64,000 nucleotides of DNA from Flavobacterium seoulense (GTDB lineage: Bacteria; Bacteroidota; Bacteroidia; Flavobacteriales; Flavobacteriaceae), in contig NZ_JNCA01000022.1 of assembly GCF_000695795.1 (NCBI RefSeq), forward strand, positions 44,432-108,431. The letters are read 5' to 3'. Position 1 is the stretch's first letter; every line of letters begins with the position of its first letter. Made by a program: the position numbers and the translations under genes. Of this stretch, positions 9,107 to 18,000 are shown piece after piece. Under the pieces are notes generated by a model. The model saw only the letters and a list, made by a program, of their open reading frames with translations. It was not told the origin of the DNA and searched no databases.

Positions 9107-10171
9107 ATGAAAATTCCGCTTTTAGCTTTTAACGACAAAGGAATTTACTGCCAGCAGGCCGATGTGTATCTTGATCCCTGGCGTCCTGTAAAAAATGCCA
9201 TCATCACACACGGTCATGCCGATCATTCTCGCTGGGGACATCAAAACTATATTACGCATCATACTAATATTCCGATTATTCGTCATCGATTGGGCGAAAT
9301 AAATGTGACCGGAAAAGAGTGGGGAGAAACTTTTGTCATTAATAATGTAAAATTTTCTCTGCATCCTGCCGGACATATTATTGGAAGTTCACAAATAAGA
9401 GTTGAACATAAAGGCGAAGTCTGGGTTTTTACAGGAGATTATAAAACGGAAAATGACTGGATTTCTACGCCGTATGAAACCGTAAAATGCCACACTTTCA
9501 TTACCGAATGTACTTTTGGATTACCGGCTTTTAACTGGGCACCACAGGCAGAAGTAATCACAGATATCAATAATTGGTGGGCGGAGAATAAGGCAGAAGG
9601 AAAAACCTCTATTCTTTTTGGATATTCTCTAGGGAAAGCACAACGGCTTTTAAAATATTTAGATACCGATATTGGAAAAATTTACACACATGGTGCGATT
9701 GAAAATATGACTAATGTTTTACGACCGATGGTTGATTTTCCATCAACAACTTTAATAACCCGCGAAACCAAAAAAGAAGAGCTTTTAGGTAATATCGTCC
9801 TTGCTCCCCCAAGTGCACATGGAAGTATCTGGATCAGGAAAATGACGCCATTTGTAACCGGAGCCGCAAGTGGTTGGATGGCTTTTCGCGGAGCCAGACG
9901 AAGACGTGCCATTGACAGAGGTTTTGTCTTGAGCGATCATTGTGATTGGTATTCACTTTTGGACAGTATCAAAGCGACCGGAGCAGAAAAAGTAATCTGT
10001 ACACATGGTTATACGGATATTTTTTCCAAATACTTAAGGGAATTGGGCTACGACGCCAGAACCGAAAAAACACAATACGAAGGCGAAGCGGCAGAAATGG
10101 AAAAAGATGAAAAAGAAGTTGTATTCGAAAAAAATGAAACTCCGGATGTTTCTAAAAATAAGGAACTGTAG
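9107..10171 (+). CDS. Ligase-associated DNA exonuclease (metallo-beta-lactamase / CPSF-like fold)
   Basis: The 354-residue protein belongs to the ligase-associated exonuclease family, related to SNM1/CPSF nucleases. It shows the metal-binding HGHADH at 35-40, HPAGH at 86-90, FTGDYK with Asp111, and SDHCDW in the C-terminal beta-CASP-like part, but the metal site at HGHADH is followed by Ser instead of the usual His-rich run. Family enzymes are metal-dependent DNA nucleases in the repair cassette studied in Pseudomonas putida. The frame is open to 9083, but MKIPLLAFNDKGIYC (ATG 9107) is the family N-terminus. It is the first gene of four: its stop at 10171 abuts the ligase ATG. The C-terminal 25 residues are acidic and unstructured. 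Confidence 0.92.
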   Translation: MKIPLLAFNDKGIYCQQADVYLDPWRPVKNAIITHGHADHSRWGHQNYITHHTNIPIIRHRLGEINVTGKEWGETFVINNVKFSLHPAGHIIGSSQIRVEHKGEVWVFTGDYKTENDWISTPYETVKCHTFITECTFGLPAFNWAPQAEVITDINNWWAENKAEGKTSILFGYSLGKAQRLLKYLDTDIGKIYTHGAIENMTNVLRPMVDFPSTTLITRETKKEELLGNIVLAPPSAHGSIWIRKMTPFVTGAASGWMAFRGARRRRAIDRGFVLSDHCDWYSLLDSIKATGAEKVICTHGYTDIFSKYLRELGYDARTEKTQYEGEAAEMEKDEKEVVFEKNETPDVSKNKEL

Positions 10172-11773
10172 ATGAAAAATTTTGCCCAACTCATAAAGAC
10201 ACTCGACAGTTCAAATAAAACAAACGTAAAAGTTGATGCACTGACGACGTATTTTAAAAATGCATCGCCGGAAGATAAAGTATGGACAATTGCGATTTTG
10301 TCACATCGTCGTCCACCGAGACCTGTTAATACGACTTTATTGCGAATTTGGGCAAATGAATTGGCGAATATTCCACTTTGGCTTTTTGAGGAAAGTTATC
10401 ACATTGTGGGTGATCTAGCCGAAACTATCGCTTTGATTATTCCAACAACCAAAGAACATTCGGATAAAAGTTTAACTGAATACCTTCAGGAAATTATTGC
10501 CTTAAAAAAGAAATCAGATGCTGAGAAAAAAGAATATTTACACGAGAATTGGCTAGCGCTGAATTATTATGAACGCTTTGTTTTTACCAAATTAATTACC
10601 GGAAGTTTACGAATCGGCGTAAGCCAAAAATTAATGACCCGAGCATTGTCGAAAGCAGAAGATGTTGATGAAGATGCTTTGGCTTATAAATTAATGGGAA
10701 ATTGGGATCCGAATACAATCACTTTTCAGGAATTGATTCTGGATGAAAAAAGTTCAGATTATTTATCCAAACCTTATCCATTTTATCTGGCGTATCCAAT
10801 TGAAGGGGAAGTCGATAGTCTGGGAAATCCGGAAGACTGGTCAATTGAACATAAATGGGATGGTATTCGCTCACAGACCATTATTCGTGAAAACGAAATT
10901 TACGTCTGGTCAAGAGGCGAGGAGCTGGTTACCGATAAATATCCCGAGTTTCAATCTTTCATCGGAATTATTCCGGACGGAACTGTAATTGATGCTGAAA
11001 TTTTAGCTTTTCCAGAAAATGAAATAGGAACTTTTAATGATTTACAAGCCAGAATTGGACGTAAAACTATTTCGGCATCTTTACTTGAAAAAGTGCCTGT
11101 GATTTTGAAAGCCTACGATATTTTAGAATGGGAAGGTCAGGATATTCGACGTTTACCCTATTCAGAAAGAAGATTATTACTGGAACAATTGTATGATTCG
11201 ATTAAAGATAGGACTCCTCATTTTCAGTTGTCAGAAAGAGTTTTACTCCATTCCTGGGAAGATGTTACGGCTGAGAGAATGCGTGCCCGCGAAATGAAAA
11301 GCGAAGGTTTGATGATAAAACGCAACGATTCAACTTATCAGGTGGGAAGAAAAAAAGGTGACTGGTGGAAATGGAAAATTGAACCTTTGGTAATTGATGC
11401 TGTTTTAACCTATGCGATGAGAGGTCATGGTAGAAGATCTAATCTTTTCACTGATTATACTTTTGCGCTTTGGCAGACCAATGATAATGGCGAAAGAGAA
11501 TTAGTAACCTTTGCAAAAGCCTATTCCGGTTTAACCGATGCAGAATTTAGAAAGGTAGATGACTTTATAAAGAAAAATACCTTGGAACGTTTCGGTCCCG
11601 TGCGTAGTGTAACCCCGGAATTGGTTTTCGAAATAGGCTTTGAAGGAATTGCATTATCGAAAAGGCACAAAAGTGGAGTGGCAACAAGATTTCCAAGAAT
11701 TTTGAGATGGCGACACGATAAAAAAATTGAAGATGCTAATTCAATTGAAGATTTAAAAAATATGATTTCATAA
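10172..11773 (+). CDS. ATP-dependent DNA ligase of the repair cassette
   Basis: The 533-residue protein has an N-terminal helical DNA-binding domain (about 1-200), then the nucleotidyltransferase core with the lysine that accepts AMP in EHKWDGIR (Lys228), WSRGEELVTDKYPE, DAEILAF, EGLMIKR and GDWWKWK, then an OB-fold domain ending RFPRILRWRHDK. This is the architecture of the bacterial LigB-like / LigC-unlike family found with the exonuclease, DEXH helicase and PdeM genes. It seals nicks using ATP and is separate from the essential NAD-dependent LigA. It has no polymerase or Ku partner here, so this is not the LigD end-joining system. The start codon follows the exonuclease stop directly, which implies translational coupling. 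Confidence 0.95.
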   Translation: MKNFAQLIKTLDSSNKTNVKVDALTTYFKNASPEDKVWTIAILSHRRPPRPVNTTLLRIWANELANIPLWLFEESYHIVGDLAETIALIIPTTKEHSDKSLTEYLQEIIALKKKSDAEKKEYLHENWLALNYYERFVFTKLITGSLRIGVSQKLMTRALSKAEDVDEDALAYKLMGNWDPNTITFQELILDEKSSDYLSKPYPFYLAYPIEGEVDSLGNPEDWSIEHKWDGIRSQTIIRENEIYVWSRGEELVTDKYPEFQSFIGIIPDGTVIDAEILAFPENEIGTFNDLQARIGRKTISASLLEKVPVILKAYDILEWEGQDIRRLPYSERRLLLEQLYDSIKDRTPHFQLSERVLLHSWEDVTAERMRAREMKSEGLMIKRNDSTYQVGRKKGDWWKWKIEPLVIDAVLTYAMRGHGRRSNLFTDYTFALWQTNDNGERELVTFAKAYSGLTDAEFRKVDDFIKKNTLERFGPVRSVTPELVFEIGFEGIALSKRHKSGVATRFPRILRWRHDKKIEDANSIEDLKNMIS

Positions 11774-11776
11774 TTG

Positions 11777-14236
11777 ATGAACAGAGACGAACTATATGCA
11801 ATTGCCGAAAACTGGTTTCATGATCAGGGTTGGAAAGCTTTTCCGTTCCAAACCCAGACCTGGACTGCTTTTTTGCAGGGGAAAAACGGTTTATTAAACG
11901 CACCAACAGGAAGCGGAAAAACCTATGCCTTATGGTTTCCGATAGTTCTTGATTACATGAAAAAAAATCCGGATTATAAAACCAAACACAAGCCCGGATT
12001 GAAAGCCATCTGGATTACGCCTTTACGGGCACTTTCTGTTGAAATAAAGCAAGCTGCGGACAGAATTATTGAAGATTTAGATTTGCCAATGACGGTTGGA
12101 ATCCGCTCAGGAGATACTTCGCAAAGTGAAAGAGGAAAGCAAAGCAAAAAAATGCCTGATTTACTCGTTACAACGCCTGAAAGCCTGCAATTACTTTTGG
12201 CATCCAAAGAATTTGCTAAGACTTTTGCCAGTTGTTCTGCGATTGTAGTTGATGAATGGCACGAATTATTAGGAACAAAACGTGGTGTTCAGATGGAACT
12301 GGCTTTGTCCCGATTAAAAACAGTTGCTCCCAAAATGCGAATTTGGGGTATATCGGCAACAATAGGAAATCTGGAATTGGCGCAACAGGTATTGTTAGGT
12401 GTAAATTCGGAAGTTTACAATAATTCGGTTTTGATTAAAGCCCACATCAATAAAAAAATAAAAGTGCTTTCGATACTACCTGAAAAAATGGACAGTTATC
12501 CCTGGCGTGGTCATATGGGATTACATCTGATTGATGAGGTTGCTAAAATAATAAGGAAAAGCAAAACGACTTTAATTTTTACCAATGTTCGTTCTGCCTG
12601 CGAAATGTGGTTTCAGGCGATATTAGAAAAATATCCGGAATTTGCCGGAGAAATGGCGATGCATCACGGAAGCATTAGCAGGGAAACTCGTTTATGGGTT
12701 GAAAATGCCATCAGAAATGAAGAATTAAAAGTCGTAGTTTGTACGTCAAGTCTGGATTTAGGAGTCGATTTTGCTCCTGTTGAAACCATTATTCAGGTTG
12801 GCGGACCAAAAGGTGTTGCACGATTTTTACAACGAGCAGGACGAAGCGGTCACCAACCGGGAAAAGAAAGTGTGATTTACTTTTTGGCAACTCACGCCAT
12901 AGAATTGATTGAAGCTTCTGCACTTAAAAAAGCGGTTGCCAAAACTATTGTTGAAGACAGAATTCCGTATTTAAACAGTTGGGATGTTTTGGTACAATAT
13001 CTGAATACATTGGCTGTTTCTGATGGATTTTTTCCTGATCAAATTTTTAAAGAGGTTCGGCAAACGTTCTGTTATCAAAACATTACAAAAGAAAACTGGA
13101 ACTGGATTCTGAATTTTATTACTAACGGAAGTCAGAGCCTTCAGGCGTATGATGAATTCAAAAAAGTAGAAATAGAAGAAGATGGTCGTTATAAAATCAA
13201 CAGCCGACTAATTGCGATGCATCACCGAATGCAGATAGGAACTATTGTAGGCGATGCTTCATTAAACGTGAAGTTTTTAAGCGGAGGTTATATCGGAAAT
13301 ATTGAAGAATGGTTTGCTTCAAAATTACAACCGGGAGATGTTTTTACCTTTGCCGGAAAAAGATTGGAATTGTTTCGTGTAAAAAACATGCAGGTATTAG
13401 TTCGAAAAGCAGATCCCAAAAAAGAATCCAGAACAGTAAGCTGGATGGGTGGAAGGATGGCACTTTCAGTGCAAATGAGCGAATTGCTTCGGGAAGAATT
13501 GTATGCTGCAAACAGCGATAATCTAACTCCGGAATTAAAAGCTTTGCAGCCTATTTTTGAAAGACAGCGAAAAGAAAGTATTGTTCCGGATGCTGATGAA
13601 TTTCTCATAGAAACTTTTAAAACCAGAGAAGGCTATCATGCTGTTTTTTATCTTTTTGAAGGTCGGTTTGTGCATGAAGCTTTAGCGAGTATTTTGTCGT
13701 ATCGAATTAGTTTATTGTCTCCGATTACTTTTTCGCTGGCTTATAACGATTATGGTTTTGAGTTGCTCTCTGATCAGGAAATTGACATGCAGTCGGTTTT
13801 TGATAATAATTTGTTTTCTACCGAATATGTACACCATGATTTGCAGAAGAGTCTCAATTTAACCGAAATGGCGAGAAGAAAATTCAGGGATATCACCGTA
13901 ATCGCCGGATTGGTTTTTACTGGAATGCCCGGAAGACCAGTTAAAACCAAACATTTGCAAAGTGGATCCCAATTGCTTTTTGAAGTGTTTAGGGATTATG
14001 AACCTGATAATTTATTGCTCCAGCAGGCTTACATAGAAACATTTGAACATCAGCTGGAAGAAGGACGTTTGATTCAGGCTTTGGAAAGAGTGAATCAGCA
14101 AACGATAGTCTGGAAACAATGTAAAAAACCAACGCCGTTTAGTTTTCCGATTATTACAGACCGATTAAGAGAAAAATTATCCAGCGAGACATTGGCAGAA
14201 AGAATCAAAAAAATGACAGCCAGTTACATGAAATAA
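11777..14236 (+). CDS. Ligase-associated DEXH-box helicase (Lhr-core type)
   Basis: The 819-residue superfamily 2 helicase has NAPTGSGKTY (Walker A, Lys48), TPLRALS, DEWH at 159-162, GISATIG (motif III), TSSLDLGVD and QRAGRSGH (motif VI), followed by the winged-helix and Lhr-core domains (to about residue 800). Lhr-core enzymes are ATP-driven 3'-to-5' translocases that unwind RNA:DNA hybrids and DNA; this subfamily is tied to the ligase cassette. A TTG at 11774 directly precedes the ATG at 11777; ATG is chosen, leaving a 3-base gap after the ligase stop. The downstream nuclease starts 6 bases after this stop, so all four genes form a tight operon. Confidence 0.94.
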   Translation: MNRDELYAIAENWFHDQGWKAFPFQTQTWTAFLQGKNGLLNAPTGSGKTYALWFPIVLDYMKKNPDYKTKHKPGLKAIWITPLRALSVEIKQAADRIIEDLDLPMTVGIRSGDTSQSERGKQSKKMPDLLVTTPESLQLLLASKEFAKTFASCSAIVVDEWHELLGTKRGVQMELALSRLKTVAPKMRIWGISATIGNLELAQQVLLGVNSEVYNNSVLIKAHINKKIKVLSILPEKMDSYPWRGHMGLHLIDEVAKIIRKSKTTLIFTNVRSACEMWFQAILEKYPEFAGEMAMHHGSISRETRLWVENAIRNEELKVVVCTSSLDLGVDFAPVETIIQVGGPKGVARFLQRAGRSGHQPGKESVIYFLATHAIELIEASALKKAVAKTIVEDRIPYLNSWDVLVQYLNTLAVSDGFFPDQIFKEVRQTFCYQNITKENWNWILNFITNGSQSLQAYDEFKKVEIEEDGRYKINSRLIAMHHRMQIGTIVGDASLNVKFLSGGYIGNIEEWFASKLQPGDVFTFAGKRLELFRVKNMQVLVRKADPKKESRTVSWMGGRMALSVQMSELLREELYAANSDNLTPELKALQPIFERQRKESIVPDADEFLIETFKTREGYHAVFYLFEGRFVHEALASILSYRISLLSPITFSLAYNDYGFELLSDQEIDMQSVFDNNLFSTEYVHHDLQKSLNLTEMARRKFRDITVIAGLVFTGMPGRPVKTKHLQSGSQLLFEVFRDYEPDNLLLQQAYIETFEHQLEEGRLIQALERVNQQTIVWKQCKKPTPFSFPIITDRLREKLSSETLAERIKKMTASYMK

Positions 14237-14242
14237 TCAGAT

Positions 14243-14875
14243 ATGAGAATTATAATTAATAATCAAAATTTTGTTTTACATCCTTGTGGTGCTGCTTTTT
14301 GGGAAGAAAAGAAAATACTCCTAATTTCTGATCTGCATCTGGGGAAAATTGCGCATTTCAGAAAATACGGGATGGCGATTCCGGAGCGGGCGATTCCGGA
14401 AAATTTTAACCGGCTAAACAATATTTTGGAATTATTTGATGCTGAAACTATTATTTTTCTTGGCGATTTATTTCATAGTAAAATCAATAATGAATGGAAT
14501 TTATTTTCAGACTGGACCAGAACAATTACCCAACAACTTATTTTGGTAGAAGGGAATCACGACATTATTTCGAAAAAATATTATACCGATTTGAATATCG
14601 AAATTCGTTCAGAAATTATAATCGATGATTTTCTGCTGACGCATCATCCAACAGAAAAGGAAAATTTATTTAATTTTTGCGGACACATTCATCCCGGAAT
14701 TAAACTAAAAGGTTTGGGAAAACAATTTTTAAGTTTGTCTTGTTTTTTTAAAAAACCGAATCAGTTAATTTTTCCCGCTTTTGGAGAATTTACAGGCAAT
14801 TTTCATCTAATTCCTGAAGAAAATGACAAGGTATATGCTCTTATAAAAGATGAGGTAATCGAAATAAAAAACTAA
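14243..14875 (+). CDS. pdeM: Ligase-associated DNA endonuclease PdeM (metallophosphoesterase)
   Basis: The 210-residue calcineurin-type phosphoesterase carries all metal-binding motifs: SDLHLGK (Asp30, His32), GDLFHS (Asp75, His78), GNHD (Asn105-Asp107), THHP (His134/135) and CGHIHPG (His148, His150). Family members (MPE in Pseudomonas putida) are manganese-dependent DNA nucleases / phosphodiesterases. It is the last gene of the cassette, 6 bases after the helicase, and its stop codon is one base from the stop of the convergent apaG. No terminator hairpin separates the two. Confidence 0.92.
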   Translation: MRIIINNQNFVLHPCGAAFWEEKKILLISDLHLGKIAHFRKYGMAIPERAIPENFNRLNNILELFDAETIIFLGDLFHSKINNEWNLFSDWTRTITQQLILVEGNHDIISKKYYTDLNIEIRSEIIIDDFLLTHHPTEKENLFNFCGHIHPGIKLKGLGKQFLSLSCFFKKPNQLIFPAFGEFTGNFHLIPEENDKVYALIKDEVIEIKN

Positions 14876-14876
14876 A

Positions 14877-15263
14877 TTAATTCAATGCAAAAGGAGCACA
14901 CAGTCTAAAATTAGGAATGATTACTTTGAAAGTTTTTGTATTGGTAAAGTTAATCATGTTGAAATGTCCTTTCATGGCGCCATAAGGAGATGAAAGTAAA
15001 CAGCCTGAACTATAAGTATGATTTTCTCCAGGTTTTAGAACTGGTTTTTTACCAATGATTCCTTCACCATCGACAATTTCGATATTGTTTAAAGAATCGA
15101 AAATCTCCCAATGGCGGGAAGTTAGCTGTACTGAATCTTTACTGTGGTTTTCGATTGTGATATGGTAACTAAAGGCAAAGTGGATTTTGTAGTTTTTGAA
15201 GTAAGTGCCTTCAAAACTAGTCAAAACCGTAATTTTTATGCCTCTTGTTATTTGAGAAACCAT
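14877..15263 (-). CDS. apaG: ApaG-domain protein
   Basis: The 128-residue protein is a single ApaG domain: a fibronectin-like beta sandwich with HFAFSYHITIENHS, VQLTSRHWEIFDS, the VDGEGIIGKKPVLKPGE glycine-rich loop, and SPYGAMKGHF. ApaG proteins have been linked to cobalt/magnesium resistance and diadenosine tetraphosphate levels, but the molecular function is unclear; the fold binds pyrophosphate-type ligands. Length and motifs match the family fully. It faces pdeM tail to tail with one base between stop codons. No ksgA or apaH partner, common in Proteobacteria, is adjacent. Confidence 0.93.
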   Translation of the reverse strand: MVSQITRGIKITVLTSFEGTYFKNYKIHFAFSYHITIENHSKDSVQLTSRHWEIFDSLNNIEIVDGEGIIGKKPVLKPGENHTYSSGCLLSSPYGAMKGHFNMINFTNTKTFKVIIPNFRLCAPFALN

Positions 15264-15343
15264 GAATAAAGTATTAAATCAGTGTTTAATAGGGTCAAAA
15301 TTACAAAATTTTCATTTGCTTTCGTTTATTTTTAAATCTTTTT

Positions 15344-16600
15344 TTAATTTATGATATTTAACGAGTTAGCTGTTCCTTTTCCAATTACTCTATCATAACG
15401 TCCTGTGTTTTCCCGATAGTAAACTAAAACAGTATATTCGTTTTCAGTTTGATAGAAATTGCCGTCAATCGCATTTTCATTATCAATGTTTCCTTTGCTA
15501 TCAGCAACAACATATTTGAAATTAGTAAAACCTTGTTTAATCAAAATGGCTTTTTCATAAATTCCTTTTTTCTCGTTGTAATCCATTTTATATTCTGGTG
15601 ACAGACTGAAATTATTAAACATTCCGTTAATGTAAATGTTATTATTTAATCGATAAGTGGGTGTCGAAAGACTAAAATAAATCCAGGCATAATCAGCTTC
15701 AATATCATTGTTAGTGGCATTTGTGTTTTTTACAACAAAATTTCCATTGATATCTTCAAACAAAGTATAAGGCGAATTGGCTCTGGAATTATTAGTATGT
15801 AGCAAGCAATTATAAATGTCAGTGCTGGAATCTACACGGGCGATATTATTTGCTGCTATTCGGATGTCTTTGTTTTCGAAATAAAGATATTCGTTACCAG
15901 CCCAAAATTGCGTTTCAGTATCGTATTTATAGATTAGGTCGTTGCCAATGGTGTATTGGGGTTTGATGTTTTTTATTTCGGTATTAAAATCACCATTTTG
16001 AATCAGGCTCACTTTTACATTTTTCAAAGGATTTTGAAAATTAATACTGGCTGATTTTACCGAAAAGTCTAAGTTTTGTTTGTATTCGATAATACTAACA
16101 TTTCTAGCTCTTTTTATTTGTAGAGGCACAGTTGCAACACTTTCAAAAAGGATAAATTTTCTTGAAAAAACGATATCTCTGTCTTCATTAAGGATTTTAA
16201 GAATGTAGTTTCCGCTTAGTTTTAATTGTTGTGTAAACTGGTTTGGGAAACTTAAATTGTAATGCGAATAAATTTGTAAGGTATTGAATGAATTCAGGTA
16301 GTTTTGAATTCTCTGATTGTCAAATCCCTGTAAATATTCGTTTTTTGGAATATTCGACGGAACCCAGTTATAATCACAATGAACAATTTCGTAATAATAA
16401 TTAGCTTCGTTACCAAAAAGATCATCAAACTGAAATTGAAAATTACTTCCTAATTCGAAAATAGGGACAACATTTTGACTGTTTTGTACAAAAGAAACTG
16501 TTTTTATATGGTATGGAGGAATTATTTCGGTTTGTACCTGAGCTGTTAGCTGAGTAAAAACAAATAAAAAGAGAATCTTACAAATGAAAAATTTAGGCAT
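15344..16600 (-). CDS. DUF5103 protein, type IX secretion system plug domain
   Basis: The 418-residue product (start MPKFFICK, signal peptide about 1-20 ending LTAQ) has the DUF5103 layout: an N-terminal beta domain with ELGSNFQFQFDDL and YYYEIVHCDYNW, a central beta domain, and a C-terminal CBM48-like part with NNNIYINGMFNNF and FKYVVADSKGN. In Flavobacterium johnsoniae a protein of this family plugs the periplasmic side of the SprA translocon, through which gliding adhesins and secreted enzymes leave the cell. An upstream in-frame ATG at 16633 would add 11 residues ahead of the signal peptide and is rejected. It is the only T9SS-related gene here besides gldB and gldC. Confidence 0.87.
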   Translation of the reverse strand: MPKFFICKILFLFVFTQLTAQVQTEIIPPYHIKTVSFVQNSQNVVPIFELGSNFQFQFDDLFGNEANYYYEIVHCDYNWVPSNIPKNEYLQGFDNQRIQNYLNSFNTLQIYSHYNLSFPNQFTQQLKLSGNYILKILNEDRDIVFSRKFILFESVATVPLQIKRARNVSIIEYKQNLDFSVKSASINFQNPLKNVKVSLIQNGDFNTEIKNIKPQYTIGNDLIYKYDTETQFWAGNEYLYFENKDIRIAANNIARVDSSTDIYNCLLHTNNSRANSPYTLFEDINGNFVVKNTNATNNDIEADYAWIYFSLSTPTYRLNNNIYINGMFNNFSLSPEYKMDYNEKKGIYEKAILIKQGFTNFKYVVADSKGNIDNENAIDGNFYQTENEYTVLVYYRENTGRYDRVIGKGTANSLNIIN

Positions 16601-16675
16601 AATAATACGATTGCTATAGTGTAAATATAACAAATTAAGTAAGGAATTAGTATGCCTTTTAAGATGATCTTTAGT

Positions 16676-17440
16676 TTATTTAAAACAAACTGGGATAATT
16701 TCTCCTGGTGCCAGACAATATTTGGTTACCAATTCGGGAGCAATTGTATTCGTGTAATCTTCTTCGATTACTTTAAAACCAATGCTTCTTAATTTGTCAA
16801 AATAATCACGGCCATAAATACGTACGTGGTCGTATTGTCCAAAAATTTTTGCACGTTCTTTTTGATCAGTAATAGAATCATCTGCAAATGTAACATCGAG
16901 ATTCAAATCCTGCGGAATTTGTAAAATAGCCATTCCGCCCGGTTTTAAAACACGATACAATTCCTGCATAGCTTTAGTATCATCTGGAATGTGTTCTAAA
17001 ACGTGATTGCAAAGTATTACATCGTATTGATTGTCTTCAAACGGAAGGTTACAAATATCTGCTTTTACATCTGCCAAAGGCGAAAATAAATCAGTAGTGG
17101 TATAATTAAGATTTTTTTGCTTTCGAAACAATTTATAGAAAGCTTGTTCCGGAGCAAAATGTAAAACTTTCTTTGGAGCTGTAAAAAAATCAGTTTTCTC
17201 ATTAAGATATAACCAAAGTAAACGGTGTCTTTCTAATGAAAGTGTACTTGGCGAAAGCACATTGTTTCTTTGCTTTTCATATCCGTAAGGCAACATCGAT
17301 TTGAAGCTTTTTCCATCAATAGGATCAGTGAAATTAGTACCTCTTAATGAAAAAGCAATAACGGGACGCGCCACATAACTCAAACGAATTAATAATGGAC
17401 GAGGAATAGTATTTAAAACTAATTTGAAGAGTTTTTTCAT
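16676..17440 (-). CDS. Class I SAM-dependent methyltransferase (Methyltransf_11 type)
   Basis: The 254-residue protein has a Rossmann methyltransferase core: KVLHFAPE (motif I, with Ala instead of the usual Gly-rich loop), TTDLFSP, ADICNLPFEDNQYDVILCNHVLEHIPDD (motif IV region and helix), and LKPGGMAILQIP. The first 65 residues hold a basic, amphipathic segment and SLRGTNFTDPIDGKSFKSMLPYG, which resembles a zinc-less version of the leader domain seen in some polysaccharide or small-molecule methyltransferases. The substrate is unknown. The gene is not tightly linked to the neighbours; the GxxExxY unit with its repeats lies directly upstream. Confidence 0.85.
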   Translation of the reverse strand: MKKLFKLVLNTIPRPLLIRLSYVARPVIAFSLRGTNFTDPIDGKSFKSMLPYGYEKQRNNVLSPSTLSLERHRLLWLYLNEKTDFFTAPKKVLHFAPEQAFYKLFRKQKNLNYTTTDLFSPLADVKADICNLPFEDNQYDVILCNHVLEHIPDDTKAMQELYRVLKPGGMAILQIPQDLNLDVTFADDSITDQKERAKIFGQYDHVRIYGRDYFDKLRSIGFKVIEEDYTNTIAPELVTKYCLAPGEIIPVCFK

Positions 17441-17447
17441 GGTTATT

Positions 17448-17486
17448 ACACGGAGACTCGCAAAGCTATCACAGAGATTCGCAGAG
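17448..17486 (-). repeat. Left flanking repeat of the GxxExxY unit
   Basis: Two related motifs lie side by side: ACACGGAGACTCGCAAAG (from 17448) and CACAGAGATTCGCAGAG (17470-17486). The second, read on the minus strand, is CTCTGCGAATCTCTGTG, almost identical to the right flanking copy at 17931, so the pair forms an inverted repeat around the gene. Confidence 0.75.
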
Positions 17487-17490
17487 TTTT

Positions 17491-17907
17491 TTAAATATTT
17501 GTGTTCGAATTAATAAAACGTTTTATACTATTTCTTAAAATTTTTGAATTGTAATTGATTAATAGTCCGTATGGATAATTCCCTAATTTTAGATAGGTAA
17601 GTATTTGAGCAAAATGCACAGATGTGTAATTCTCGACTATTTTTAATTCAATTACTAATTTATCTTCAACTAGTAAATCAATTTTGTAACCTTGGTTGAG
17701 TTCAATTTCTTTATATGTAATAGGTAATGATAACTCCTTTTCAACTTTTAGTCCTGCTTTTTGCAGTTCATAAAATAAACATGCTTGGTAAGCTGATTCT
17801 AAAAGTCCTGGTCCTAATTCTCGATGAACTTCAATTGCTAATCCAATAACTTTATAAGAAAGTGCATTTAATTCTTCGCTTAACTCTAAATTGGTATTTT
17901 CTTCCAT
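17491..17907 (-). CDS. GxxExxY protein (PD-(D/E)XK nuclease-like)
   Basis: The 138-residue protein has the defining motif GPGLLESAYQACL (about 34-46; the Gly-x-x-Glu-x-x-Tyr) and a PD-(D/E)XK-like core: GYKIDLLVEDKLVIELKIV, with Asp and Glu-x-Lys. The C-terminal GNYPYGLLINYNS and KRFIN are also typical. Function is unknown; the nuclease fold suggests DNA processing. Inverted repeats of CTCTGCGAATCTCTGTG type sit on both sides, within 5 and 24 bases of the ORF. Genes of this family are scattered in many genomes, often between similar CACAGAGATTCGCAGAG sequences, which suggests a small spreading unit. Confidence 0.85.
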   Translation of the reverse strand: MEENTNLELSEELNALSYKVIGLAIEVHRELGPGLLESAYQACLFYELQKAGLKVEKELSLPITYKEIELNQGYKIDLLVEDKLVIELKIVENYTSVHFAQILTYLKLGNYPYGLLINYNSKILRNSIKRFINSNTNI

Positions 17908-17930
17908 TTATCCGAATCTTTTATTAAATC

Positions 17931-17976
17931 TTTGCGAATCTCTGTGCTTCCTCTGATGGTCTCTGCGAAATAGCTT
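17931..17976 (+). repeat. Right flanking repeat of the GxxExxY unit
   Basis: TTTGCGAATCTCTGTG (17931-17946) followed by CTCTGATGG and TCTCTGCGAAATAG forms two degenerate copies. It mirrors the left flank at 17448-17486 in inverted orientation. Confidence 0.7.
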
Positions 17977-18000
17977 ATGTGAAATCTGTATCTGATGTAT

